From Blastocystis sp. Blastoise (Eukaryota > Sar > Bigyra > Opalinata > Blastocystidae): 64,000 nt of DNA. Numbering within the stretch: position 1 is the first letter of the stretch; each line of letters begins with the position of its first letter. This document shows positions 1 through 30,986 of this stretch, one piece after another. A program made the position numbers and the translations under genes. The notes under the pieces are model-generated. The model saw only the letters and a list, made by a program, of their open reading frames with translations, ran no database searches and had not been told where the DNA came from. The stretch spans positions 701,001-765,000 of the forward strand of contig JBBPEB010000013.1 in the NCBI GenBank assembly GCA_039096225.1. The letters run 5' to 3'.

Positions 1-17333
<17,333 letters not shown>

Positions 17334-18159
17334 GCTATTATTAAGTTAATAAGAAGATTAATAAAACTGTTCATGGTCATTTCTTGTCAAGAATTTCGCT
17401 TTTTAAAGAAGCACAATTAACCACGAATAACTCTTGTTTTTTGTTTTCTGTTTATTATTTCTTTAATATATCATTTAATTATAAAGTAATCATATTTCTA
17501 TTACATACTTGAAGTTCTGATTGTTTAGTTAATTGTTTGAATGTGAATCAATTATTAATTGGTTGATTAATTGATTTAAGTCTATTATATGCTATTCAAA
17601 ATAGTCTTATTGTACTCTGCTTTGTCTGTATATCATATAATAATAGTATCTTCTATTCTGTACATGATATAATTACGAATGAAATTTTTTTTTGTATGTT
17701 TTCTGGATTAAATGATATGATAATTTTGTTCATACATTTATATTCAATTCAGTTTTAATATCTAGGCATATATTCAAATGTAATAGAATACATTTGGTTT
17801 ATATGTTAAAAATGAACACATTCATAAATGATTGTGATTTATTTATAGTATTGTTTATATTTTATTATAGTTAGCATCAGTGAATAATGTCATCAATGAT
17901 TACTGTGAATTATCCGTTTTTTGAAAGTGAATTAAAAAAAATATTTTAAAACTATTTATAGCAAATAAAAAATACGATATTACAAAAACTAACTTTCAAC
18001 ATATAAAGAAAGAAAATAAGAATTTATAATGAAAGAGAAAAATAAATATTTTAATAACTGAAAAAGAAAGATTGAATGGAAAATTTAAAAAAATAAGAAA
18101 TACCTGATAAAAATCACATATTATATGTTAAAATAGTATGATTTATATATATATTATTA
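17334..18159. other. Intergenic, ISWI 3' end to giant ATPase start
   Basis: Both flanking genes are on the minus strand. The region must hold the ISWI terminator and the promoter of the giant gene. No RNA gene or convincing open frame is seen. It is less AT-repetitive than the introns. Confidence 0.6.
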
Positions 18160-18594
18160 TTAAGGATGTGTATAGAAAGATTCTAATGTTGGAGTATTTG
18201 TGAGTGACTATAGAATAATAGCAATAATAGTAATAAATATTAAATATTAATGATTTTTATATATATACTTTTTTCTTCATTATTTTTACTTTTTTAGTTT
18301 GAGGAGAATTTTTATCATTTTCAATTGTTCTCTTCATAGATACAGAAGATGATGTATTATTATTATTATTAGTATTATTAGTATTATTATTATTATTATT
18401 ATTATTAGTATTAGTATTAGTATTATTATTATTATTATTATTAATATGTTTAGAAGGAGAGTTCATAGCAGCTTTACGTATAGAATGTAAGGTAGGAATA
18501 GGTAATAATGGAGGAGTAGATACAGAATGAATAGAACTATGTCTTGATGTCTCCGTACAATCTATAATAAGATCTTCAGAATCTATATCTATTA

Positions 18595-18629
<35 letters not shown>

Positions 18630-18706
18630 GTTCTCATAGTAACATGAGAATAAGAAGTAGATGATTGAGATGAAATAGAAGTAATAGAAGATATACTACT
18701 CTTACG

Positions 18707-18749
<43 letters not shown>

Positions 18750-18802
18750 TTAGATATATAACTTGTATATTCAGGTTTAATGATCCATGCAGTTGGATGA
18801 TG

Positions 18803-18887
<85 letters not shown>

Positions 18888-20909
18888 ATTATTCAAGATA
18901 TAAATATAACTATATAATAAATAAACATATAAATAAATAAATAAATATACTTGATTTTTAGTAGCTTTCTTTGCCATCATAGAAATTGCCATATAGATAT
19001 GATTCTTTCCTATATGTTGTGTATATATTTTAATAAATTCATTAGCAAGAGAAACTTTATTTTCTTCTTTAGTTTTAGATAAAAAGGGAATAAATTGTGA
19101 CTTAAATTCTTCTGAAAATTCTGGAATTATTCGTTTTACTTCTTTTTTCTCTTCTTTTTCTTTATTTTCATCATTTTTAACATCATGATTTTCTTCTTTT
19201 ATAATTTTATGAGTATCCTTCTTTGTCAATTGACTTTTATTCTTTATATTTATATCTTTTATATCCTTAGCATTCTTCTTCTTATCATTCTCATTCTTTA
19301 AATCTTTAGTATTAGTATTATTATTAGTATTCTCTTTTGATTCTTGTTGAATATCTTTATTAACTGTTTTATTCATATGATTCGCTGAAGAAGGAAGTAT
19401 ACACTCTTTAATCTAGATATATTCATAAATATAATAAATATAATAAATATAATAAATATAATACTAATAAACATAATCATATTATAATAAACATAATTGT
19501 ATAATAATAATAAATATCATAAATATCTATAAATATAATATATATAATATATATAATAAATATAATAAATATAAAAATATAATAAATATAATAAATATAA
19601 TAAATATAATAAATATAATAAATATAATAAATATAATAAATATAAATTTTATAAATATAATAAATATAATAATGAATAATACCGATATGATATATACATA
19701 CACTGATTGCCACAGGTTTTCCTTGAAGAATATATTTCTTTTTTAATCTCCACACACTATCATTTCGTCTATATAATATTTCTCTTAATAACAATTTTAT
19801 TTGTAATTTATTAACTTTCTGATGTGTATTATTTGTTAAGAAATAAGTATATAGTATAGGTAAGGCTTCTTTATGATCTGTTGAGAAATAATCACGAATA
19901 TAATCGACATATGGAGCAGTAAATGTATATACAACTTCAGGTTCATTCTTTATAGTTGATAATAAATCAAAAATTGATATATCTTCATTATTATTATCAT
20001 TTTCTTTATCATTATCATCAATATCACTAAGAGAAGGTATAGAAAGATCAGTTATTGTCTATATATATATATATATATTAATATATAGAAAAAAGAATAT
20101 ATATAACATCAATATTTATATTATAACATTTATAATACCAAATAAATATATATATAAATACCTTCTTTTGATTTTCTTTTCGTTTTTCTTTTTCTTCTTC
20201 TTCTTCTTTCTTTATACGTTTTTGTTCTTGAATTATTTTCTTTTCATTTTCTCGAATCTTCTTTTCTAGTTCCGATTGATCTTTTAAGAAGGACTGATGA
20301 TGTATATTATATTCCCTTTCCATGTCCTATATATATATAATCAATAATAGTTAGTAAATTATTATATTTACTACTCATATCCTATATACATATTTAATTA
20401 ACATATATATATCTATAATAATAGTCAGTAGTAATATCATATATATAAAATCAATAATATATATATATATATTTATAATAATAATAAATACAAGTTGTTT
20501 TTTGGCTTCTTGTTCTTTTTGTTGATCAAAAGTCATTTTTTGTTTCTTAATTTGTCTTAATAACATTTCAGCACGTCGTTGTATTTCTTGTTCATTACGA
20601 GAAAGAGCATAACTATCGAAATATAAATAAGGATTTATATTCATTTCTCTCTTTATATCTTCCCAATGGTCCCAACCATGTTTCATTAACTATATATATT
20701 ATTATTATGTTTATATATTTTTATTACTATTATTAATTTATTATTAGTTGATAATAATAATAATATAATTTTAATATATATACAGCACATAATATATATC
20801 TATCCATATATTCAGACCATCCTGTTCCTTTATATTGTGGAGTTACTTGTACTTCCATCTGCTCCCATGGGCGACTTACCTGTAATAACTATATATATAA
20901 TAGTTTATC

Positions 20910-20974
<65 letters not shown>

Positions 20975-23404
20975 TATATATATACTTTCCATGTTAATAA
21001 TTCCCTAAATTCATTCATCTCTTGTCTTCTATTATGTGCTTTCTCTATCTTTTGAGTCCATTTATCATAATCAGGTAAAGTTCTATATATTATAGTTATA
21101 TATATATATATATATATAGATGAAAAAAAAAAGAATACAAAAAGATATTAGAATATATGAAGAAATAATATATATATATATACTGTTTGACTTCTTGGAA
21201 TGCAATAGAATATGCTTTTATATCTTCAACTGATTTATTAACGACTTTAGCAATAGACACATAGTCTGTCACTTCATAATCACATAAACTATATATATAA
21301 TAGCAATTAAATAATATTAAATAAAAAACTAAAGTATATATAATATAGCAATAAAATGATATAAAAATAAAAATCTAATGTATATATAATATAACAATTA
21401 ATTAATATAAAAATAAAAAAATCATAAATATATATACGCATTAATATAGTTTTTAAAATCAGTTCTATTCCAATGTATAAATCCATTATTAATATATTCA
21501 TGGTAAGCTTCTACTTCTTCTTCACTTATATATATAGTTGAATCATTCTCTTCTTTATCATTTTCTTTTTGAATTTTTTCATTATACGACTCAACAAGTT
21601 CCATATTATATAATTGGAAAGGATAGACAGTATACATTTTGATTTTCTTCTTTTTAATTCCTTCTTTTGACGTATTCGTTGATAATACCTTTTTATAATA
21701 CTCACTCTCATTATAACTCTGTATCTATATATATATACATATAAGCATATAATGTATATTCAATACTAAATATATTAGTATTTAATAATCATAATAAAAA
21801 CAAATAAAAATAAATAAAAATAAAACTATAAGTATAGTATAATATACTTTTCGTTGTCTCTTTGTATTAGAGTCTAAGGCTGTTTGTTCCGCTATACACT
21901 GATCTAAAGCTTCTTGGTCCATTTTATCGCGGGAATCCTCATCTTTTGAAAGAGAAGAAGGAAGAGTTATTGGGGTACTCTCTATCTTAAAATTTAATAA
22001 TCTATATATATATTAATATATAGAGATTATTAATAATAATAATGAATATATAAATATATATATATACTGTTCTTCAGGAATAATTTCTTTGATTTTCTCT
22101 TCTAGTTTCTTTGTTCGTTCTTCCCCGCGGGAAAGTAAGACATCAATATCATCATCTTCAATTGTACTATCAGTTGATAATAATATAGCACTGGCACCAT
22201 GTCTATATATATAGATTTATATAGATTTATATATATATAGGTTTATATATATATATATACCTAACCATATTCATCATTTCTTCTTTTGTTAATTTATGTG
22301 AAGATTCCTTCAATCTACCCTATATATATATATATAATAATAATATCAATAATAATAATAATAATATATATATATATACTTGTTGAATAACTAGTGTATC
22401 TAGTCTTAATCTCATTTGAGCTCGTTCAATAATCTTTTCTTCTACTGTGTCTTCTGTTACTAATCGATAAACTTCAACCTCTTTCTTCTGGCCTATACGA
22501 TGTACACGGTCTTGAGCTTGTAGATCCATTTGAGGATTCCAATCAGAATCATATAAAATAACAGTATCAGCACTTGTTAAATTAATACCAAGACCCCCTG
22601 CACGTGTACTCAGTAAAAACACAAAGTAAGGACTATTGGGTGCGTTAAATCCATCGATAGCTGCGTCACGTTCATCGGCACTCGTCTGACCATCTAAGCG
22701 GCAATACATATATTGACGCATAGAACAATAATCCTATATATAAAAGAATGAATAATATATAATAAATTTATATGTATTTATATATGTAATTATATAATAA
22801 TGAAATTATAATAAGATATATATATATATTATACTTCTAATATATCAAGCATTCTTGTCATTTGACAAAAGATAAGAACTCTGTTCCCGCGCTGTTTTAA
22901 ACGCGCCAATAATTTATCCAAAAGAACCATCTTACCACAATTTTGAATAAGATGTTCTCCGCACGGATCTAATGTACGGTCTTCAACACCATCAAACAAA
23001 TAAGGATGATTGGCCATTTTTCGTAACTGCATCATTAAATTCATGAGATGAACTGGCTCTTTTGAATCTGAACTTAACTATATATATTATTATTATTTTA
23101 TTATTATATATATATTATTATTATTATTATTATATATTATTATTATTATTATTATATATGTTATATTATATATTAAAATTATATAATATTGACTTTAAAT
23201 TACAGAATATTATATAGATACTAAAGAGAAGTCTTTAAGATAAATTGATTTATAGAGTTCACGTTGAAGTTTTGACATACCAATATATAGAATAGTTTCA
23301 TGCTTAGGCTATACATATATATATATATAATAGATATATACAGGTAATTTATTTTCTACATCCGCCTTGAGTCGTCTTAACATGAAGGGACGAAGAATCT
23401 TATG

Positions 23405-23440
<36 letters not shown>

Positions 23441-24054
23441 AAAAACTACAATAAAAGTAATAAATAGTATATTCTAAAAAATAATAATAATAATAATTAA
23501 TAATAATATATATATATACTTGATTAATCATAGTTTCTTTTTCTTCAACATTATCCGTATTTTCTAGATTGAAAATAGTTCCAAAAAGATCCGAATCTTC
23601 AAAAATAGAGGGCATTAAATAATATAATAAAGCCCAAAGTTCATGTAAATTTTTCTATATATAATATATAATATATAATATATTATTATATTTATTATTA
23701 TATTTATTATTATTATTATTAATATGTATATATATAAACCTGAAGAGGTGTTCCAGTTAAAAGAAGTCGGTTTTCACAGTACACTTCACGAAGTACGGAG
23801 GACAATTTACTGTTCTCATTCTTAATACGATGAGCTTCATCAATAATTATATATCTATATAGTTATTCAACCATTAAATATATATATAATAGATTAAATA
23901 TAATTTAAAGTAATGAAAATATATATATATATATATATATACTTATATTTAAGTTTTGAAAGAGGTCCTTTTTCAATAATAAACATTTCATACGTTGTGA
24001 CTAATACATCCCATTGACCGTGGTAATTCTATATATATATATTATTATAATAAG

Positions 24055-24094
<40 letters not shown>

Positions 24095-25279
24095 TAATAT
24101 CACATATATACTTTAATATTATCTTTAACAAATGATTGTCTTTCTTCTTTATCGCCGTGTAATTTCACTACTTTTAATAATGGACACCATTTTGTGCATT
24201 CATTCACCCAATTTCCTAAGGTTGACTTTGGTACTAAAACTATATGAGGACCTCTATATATATATAATATCATTTATATATATAAATATGATATTATAAT
24301 AATTAAGAAATATATATAAATATTTAAAAACATATAAAATTTTATAATATATGAAATAATATCTATATATACGAATAATTAAAATATTGTTTTAAAAATC
24401 CAAGAAGTGAAATTGTTTCTAATGTTTTACCAAGACCTATTTATATATATATATTAAAAAAAAGCAAATATTCATACCCATTTCATCTGCTAAGATACAA
24501 TTCAGTCCATTCTGAAATTGACTGACCATCCAATTAAGTGCTTCTATCTGATAAGGTCTCATTAATCCTTTTATACATGTAGGTTGTACATGTACATGAA
24601 TGGGTTCAATTGGATTTAATTCTTGTTTTAACATTTCAATATCATCTACCTTTTCCTCTACACTATTACGATGTCTTTGTCCAAATTGTTTGCTATTCTT
24701 TTTATCTAATTTATTGAGTTGAGGTTCAAGAAAACGAGCAAAGATATCACTTTGATTCAAAAGAAATTGAATCATATGTTTCTTCTTTTCTTCAGGAGAT
24801 AACAATTGTAATTTCTTTGTTAACTATATAGTTTTAAGAATATAAAATGGAAGGCATTCTTAATACAATCATTATAATATTCAAACAAAATATTTAAATA
24901 CTTTTCCATCATTTTGAACGTCCACATCTTGCGATAAAAGAATGGCGGCGAACTCTCTAAATAGAAGAAAAACATGTTTTATTATTAGAGAATAGTTAGT
25001 TCAATAGTTTCATATATAAATACAGTCGGAATATCATCTTCATCACTCAATTCTTGAGATTGTTCTAGTGCAACTAATTCTGAAACAGTCTTATCCTATA
25101 TATAACAGCATAAAACTATAGGAGATAATGTTTTGAATACATCAAGTTGTGTTGTATGGAGTTTCGTTTGTTGAGAAGTTGAAAGAGCATCAGAATTACC
25201 ATCTGAAACGTCATTCTTAGATTCGTCTTGCTATTGTATATAATATATTATAATATGACTTTCAATATACGAGATCCAT
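18160..25279 (-). CDS. ISWI-type SNF2 chromatin remodeling ATPase with long C-terminal extension
   Basis: Heavily spliced, roughly 1,500 residues. The order is an acidic N terminus, then a SNF2 N-lobe with DEMGLGKT split by an intron near 24430-24480, the DEAH box ([16 protein letters not shown]), LLLTGTPLQ, then the C-lobe ([40 protein letters not shown] at about 22480-22710). A HAND domain follows with the ISWI signature around [16 protein letters not shown] (about 22140-22200). SANT (about 21240-21490) and SLIDE (about 20380-21060) complete the ISWI set, which slides and spaces nucleosomes. After SLIDE comes a charged coiled coil, two winged-helix-like segments, Asn-rich linkers and a last exon (18160-18207) ending in [10 protein letters not shown]. 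Start choice: ATG at 25279 gives a three-codon first exon joined in phase through a 40-nt intron to QDESKNDV; the next upstream ATG does not join in frame. Family certain, 5' end moderate. Confidence 0.9.
18804..18881. repeat. (TA)n microsatellite in an ISWI intron
   Basis: About 39 TA units between the exon ending KATKNQ and the exon beginning HHPTAW on the minus strand. Confidence 0.95.
19556..19675. repeat. 9-bp AAATATAAT tandem repeat in an ISWI intron
   Basis: More than eight copies of a 9-bp unit, plus degenerate flanks. Confidence 0.9.
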
Positions 25280-25598
25280 CCTAAATAATTTAAATGGAAG
25301 ATATTGTATAAATATACGTTGAGTTTTCAATTTCCATTTTTACTTTTGAATAGAACTAAGAATACAATAATATGAATATTAGTCTATATCTATAATTCAA
25401 ATAGAAACAAACAAAAGAAATTTATTTAGAAAAATATACGCATTTTTCCCTCGTGTAGACAGAAAAAAAGTGGGAAAAAAGAGATTTAATATATTCATGG
25501 TGATTTTGAAAATATCAAGACATTTTCTACATAAAATCGTAAATACGAGTTAAAAAACGGAAACAAAAGTTGCGAAGTTTTTTTAATAATTTTTTGAT
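25280..25598. promoter_or_regulatory. Bidirectional promoter region, ISWI / glycosyltransferase A
   Basis: A 319-bp gap between divergent start codons, so both promoters must lie here or overlap the 5' ends. T-runs and A-runs are present; no specific site is recognised. Confidence 0.5.
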
Positions 25599-27279
25599 AT
25601 GAATAATTACCTAGTTCTTATTTTTTGTGTTTTTCTTGCATATATTGGTGTAAACTTCGTATATAAGTTGCTTTCAACCTCGTCATCTTTTCAGAGAGCC
25701 ACAATCAACGATTATCACCACTATAAACCAAAGGTAATTCAACTGCAACGTTATGAAAACGTCTACCGTTTGTATTATGCTCTTGACAAGATTGCATCTA
25801 AGAATTATACACATTTTGGTATATATTTATTTCCATTTCTTGTTTTTTGTTTTGCATTTCTTTTCTATATGTTATTCTAAAGAATATCAAACTTTGTATG
25901 CGCCTTATGAAGACCAAATGAAGTCTTTTTTCAAGTCGAGTATCCATCAACCGTTTGAATTTCTTGAATATTATAAGAATATTCAAAAGGATGCATTCAG
26001 TGGTTCTCGTCCTAAGAATTTCGTATGTTTTCAACCAAATGAAGCTGGATTTGGTAATAAGTTATATGGTATGATCAGTACATTATTCATAGCAATGGCA
26101 ACAAAGAGAGGTTTTGCAAGTATTTTTTTCAATATTTATGTAATATTTATTTTAGTTTTTCTTTTCATCTTTTTATAATATTTTATTATTATTATTATAG
26201 CATATATATATAATTATATATATATAGTATGTGATTGGCCAGTAGTATTTGATTACTTTCAATTTCCTTTTCCTGTCCCTCTTTTCAAATCTTCTGGTAT
26301 ATATATATATATGTTATGCTTGTTAGGTATATTAAGAATTATATAATATAATATGACAATTAAATAAAATAAATAAAAACACTATTTTAAGTATAATACA
26401 TGGTAGTCTATACTATTTCTTAATAGATTTAACAGATATGGGTATATATCACTTTGGTCCTTATTGTACACGTTTTCCGACATTACGAATCTATTCATTA
26501 AGTACGTTGTTTCCAGAAGATTCAATTGTTATCCGTACAAATTGTATGTTAATTCCAGCCATGATGACGAATCCATATATACATAAAGTAAGACAATATA
26601 TGGGATTTAGAGAAGAAAATATAAGTCATGATGATTTAAAATTATATATACATTCATTTTATATGAATAAAGTGATTTTATTATCAACAACTTTAGAGAA
26701 GCAAGTTCTTTCTATATATGATAGTTTTCCAAAAGCTATTTATTTGGGGTTACAATTAAGAACGGGAAATGATACTGATTTCTTTTCTCGATCAAAAAAG
26801 ACATTTTTAAATGATAATATTATTAATAATTTAATACGAAATATTACAGATAGAACAAAAGAATTAGAAAATAAGCATCAAATGGTGAGATGGTAGATAT
26901 ATATTATTATTTATTATTTTATATATTTTTTATATTTTTATATTTTTTTTATATTTTTTATATATTTTTTATATTTTCTATATTTTTTATATTTTTTATA
27001 TTTTTTATATTTTTTATATTTTATATATTTTCTAGGTTTGTTGTATCTGATTCGTCTCGTTTAAAAATCCAAATGAAAAAGCGATTTCCTCAATATGTGA
27101 CTTTATATCATTCGAAGATTGATCACCCAGGGTATGATTCTATATATAATGTTACTCAAGGAGCTAAAGATGCTCTAATAGAAATGTATTTATTAAGTAA
27201 ATGTGATACTATATTTATGACACCAAAAAGTACATTTGGTGCATTGTCAAGATGTATACGAGGAAAAGGATTTATTTAA
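25599..27279 (+). CDS. GDP-fucose-type glycosyltransferase, copy A (type II membrane protein)
   Basis: About 430 residues in five or six exons. The N terminus (MNNYLVLIFCVFLAYIG) is a signal anchor with a short cytosolic tail, as in Golgi or ER type II glycosyltransferases. The lumenal part has GFGNKLYGMISTLFIAMAT, matching the G-x-GN-R/K nucleotide-sugar motif of alpha-1,2/1,6-fucosyltransferases (GT37/GT23-like). It also has an Arg motif (LGLQLRTGNDTDF), the FVVSDSSRLK motif and an acidic helix with MTPKSTFGALSR near the end. These three motifs are in the order seen in the fucosyltransferase superfamily. Lys replaces the usual Arg of GxGNR. Copy B lies 464 bp downstream on the same strand. 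The acceptor is unknown, and another GDP-sugar donor cannot be excluded. Confidence 0.72.
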
Positions 27280-27743
27280 AGAAATCCTAGATAAAGAAAC
27301 TTATGATTTCTTCATTAATCTTATTATTATTATTTTTTCTGTTTCCTCAGTTTGTCTGTAGTTTCTTACATTTTTTTTCGATTCTTTATTATCATTAGTT
27401 ACTATTAATGCGCTTATATAAACTAGTTTTTGTTTAATTTTCATTATAAAAATAGCAATTATAACAGAAATTATTTTTTTTAAATATTCTAAAGTCTTGT
27501 ATTTTCATGCTAATAATAATAGAAATAAGAATTTAAACTAAATATTAAAAACGGCGTTCATCATCTACACCAATGACTAATCAAATTACTAATTCAATTC
27601 ATTTATTCATATTAAAATACTCTATATTCTATGATAGTTATAAAATGAAATTTTAAATTATTTTTGCAAAATATTATCTTGTAGAAAAACAGACTTATAT
27701 CCTTATAATTTTTTTTGACACAAATTATTATTTTTTTCTTCTG
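27280..27743. other. Intergenic between tandem glycosyltransferases
   Basis: AT-rich and without a gene. It should contain the copy A terminator and copy B promoter. Confidence 0.6.
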
Positions 27744-28969
27744 ATGTGGGTAAATAAACAGTTTTGGATCTATTCATTTATACCATGTATTTTCTATATC
27801 TTGTTTTGTGGTTTCACGATCGAAGTATATTTGTTGTGTTCATGTTTTTTTTATCACTACATCATTGCTTGTTTTATATAGAGATATTTGATTGTTAATG
27901 ATAAGGAGACACGCCAAAAAACACAGACAATTAATCTGGACAACATTACGGATAGTTTGAAAGAAGCTCATGTCAAAAAGATAATTGCCGATTCTGTTTT
28001 ACAGCCCACACCTGAAGAATATAAGGATATAAAACAACGATATCCAGATCTTCAGTCTGACGAAGTTATTCCTCCGTTAGTATTTTTAGATAAATATAAG
28101 ATGTTACAGAAAAAGATGATGAATGGAACTATTCCAGAGCGATATCTTTGCTATGATTCTTCAAATCCAGGATTTGGAAATAAAATGCTTGGTCTAGTTA
28201 CTGCTCTTGTTGTAGCTATGTCTACTGACAGAGGATTTGCATTATGTGGTTGGGATGCATTTACTGCTTATTATAAATTACCATTTGAAGTTCCTGTATT
28301 TCAAAGAAAAGGTATGCTGTGAATATATTTATATATATATAAATAACACTTTAAATTAATATTTATTCTTTTATATTATGAGAATATATGATTTTTCTAT
28401 AATAATCAATATATATAACACTAAAAAATTAACATTTATTCTTATATACAATTAGAATATATGATTTTTCTATTATAATCAATATATATATATATATGTA
28501 TATATAATTAGATTGGTCTTCATGGCGATTGGTACGATGGGGTCCTGGTTGTAGAAATCATCCTGAATTAGATAAAGGAACTTTAGAAGAGAATATTCCA
28601 GAAGATACTTTTCGATTTATGTCTAATTGTTTAGATATAGAATATATGGGTGTACGAAAGAGATATAATAAATATTTTAATAAAATTGGATTTCCTATAT
28701 CTAGAACATGTAATTCATTTGATAGTTATAAAATTGTGAAATATTTTTATAATTATGTATTATTACCTTCTGATTATGTCTCTCAAAAAGTAGAAGAAGA
28801 ATATTCTAAATGGCCAAAAGGTTATACTATAGGTATTCAAATTCGAATGGGTAAACACGCTGATTTTAATAATGATCGAAAAGAATTTCAAAATATGAAT
28901 TCTGTAAATATGATGTTTGCTAAAGCACAGGTAATGACACGAGAAGTCTCCCAACCTGTTCATTGGTAC

Positions 28970-29022
<53 letters not shown>

Positions 29023-29427
29023 TTTTTTTTTTATAACTTTTATCTAAATTTTTTATGAATTTTTTTTAAAAGATTCTTTAGAATCATATTATTTAAATAT
29101 ATATATATATATATTCAATATATTTATTAATTTATAATAAACATAATAATAATATATATATAAAGGTTTGTAGTATCTGATTCGAGTGTAGTAAAACAAC
29201 GCGCAATTAAGAATTATCCAAAATATGTTATTACTTATAATTCTACTATTATTCATTGTGGTGGACCTTCAAATAAGAAGATATTACAAGGCTGTTATGA
29301 TGCATTAATTGAAATGTATTTATTATCAAAATGTGATAATTATATTTTAACTTCAGGAAGTTCTTTTGGAAGAGTTTCTACTTGGGTAAAAAAAGATAAT
29401 AATATATTATTTACACCTTGTTTGTAA
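27744..29427 (+). CDS. GDP-fucose-type glycosyltransferase, copy B (tandem paralogue)
   Basis: About 470 residues. I place the start at 27744, where MWVNKQFWIYSFIPCIF gives a membrane anchor and the exon joins in phase to RYLIVNDKET through a GTATAT...TATAG intron ending at about 27880. Without this exon there would be no ATG and no anchor. The catalytic part repeats copy A's motifs: GFGNKMLGLVTALVVAMST, IGIQIRMGKHADF, FVVSDSSVVK and DALIEMYLLSKCD. The two copies share DALIEMYLLSKCD exactly but are diverged elsewhere, so the duplication is old. It ends at TAA 29425-29427. Probably a Golgi glycosyltransferase; acceptor unknown. Confidence 0.72.
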
Positions 29428-30322
29428 AGAAGTTATTGATATATCTCCTTCATTGTAATAATTATACACATTTCATATATGTGTTCTTGTATACCTTTAT
29501 TTACTTTTTAAACATACATCTTAGGTATGAACTGCTTTTTTTTGTTGTTGTTCTATTGATCATTGTGATTTTTTTTATATTATTTTTATTAAATTGTATT
29601 TAATGTATCCTTTGTTTCTTGTCTTACGTATATTTTCATTTTTTTCTCTTGTATATTTCATGTTTTTGGTGTTGATTATGAAAAAAATTATAAAAAAAAT
29701 ATATTGTTTACTTTAGTTATTATCAAAGACATTTTTAAAGCTTAAAACAAGTTGATTCTATTTAATTCGTCAGTAAAAAAATAAAAATTGAGAAAAAAAT
29801 ATAGATATAATTTCTTTATTGAATAAGTAACATTATATTTGATTATAAACATTGTAATAATCATGGTATTACTTAAAAAATGACGACAAACTATATAAAT
29901 GGAACAGATGACTTATAGAAACAAAAAAATAGTAACTGTTTCGTCACATATCATTGACAGATCAAGTCAAAAACATAAAATATCTATTTAAAATTGTCAT
30001 TTTTTATTGTTTTGTTAAAATAAACACATTATTTCTCTAAAAAAAAGAGAAAACATATCCATTTGCTGTTAATACTAAAAAATGGCTGAGAAAACACTTG
30101 ATTACTGTGATTATGTTGTATTGTTTTTAACAAATGAAATAAAGGGAAATACATTGTATCGATAAACCCGATCAGAAACGCAGATTCACTGGGAATCTGA
30201 AAAAATACTCTAGAAATCTTTGTATAATTGTGAGAAAACACAACTTTTTTCAGGTTGAATATTATCTTCAAAGAAAAATATCAAATTGTTTTTCTTATCA
30301 TTTTTTTTCTTTGTTGTAAACT
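29428..30322. other. Intergenic, glycosyltransferase B to membrane protein
   Basis: No supported gene on either strand. An 80-codon minus-strand frame here lacks family resemblance. The T-rich stretch just before 30323 is probably the promoter or leader. Confidence 0.6.
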
Positions 30323-30932
30323 ATGTCTGGAGAACCTGCTAAAAAACAATCTTTCCTTGGAGCTAAAATCGCTACTATTACTATTGTCGTTATTTATACC
30401 ATCAGTATTATTGGTGGTATCATTAGTAGAGCTGTCTATTCTACTCCTACTGGATCTTCATGTACTATAGAAAAGATCATGTCTTTAGATAACGAATGTT
30501 TAAAGTGGTGGTGGACTCAAAGAGAACATAACGGTAGACTTGATATGGTTTGGGCTTTATTAGGTATACTTTTTATAAAATTCATTCTTAATTATCTCTT
30601 TATTAGATGTTGCTTCTATTACTCTTATGATTCCTGTTCTTAATGTAAATACATTTAGTTTTTATTCAAAGAGTTTTTAAATATTATTATTATTATTTTT
30701 TTAGGGTTTCAAGAAACTCGTTAAGGATAAGACTTCTGGAGATTTTATGGTATATATATACTTTTTTAAATATATATATTCTTTCTTTTTTATGGTTGGT
30801 TGTGCTAAGATTGCTGTTCTCTTCAATTTTGTTAATACTATTTTCCAAAATGCTGCTCGTGAAGTATATATAAATTTTATTATGTTTATTATGTTTATTA
30901 TGTTTATTATTAGTATTATTATTATTATTATG

Positions 30933-30986
<54 letters not shown>

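Noticed and set aside
18160-20340. Separate CAF-1 large-subunit gene downstream of ISWI
   Set aside because: All exon junctions from SLIDE through the tail join in phase, and no stop or strong new start separates them. Kept as one gene, with the alternative stated in the finding.
30747-30810. A 60-nt intron in the membrane protein ending at GCTAAG
   Set aside because: The frame also reads through without splicing. Not decidable by eye, so not listed as a separate feature.
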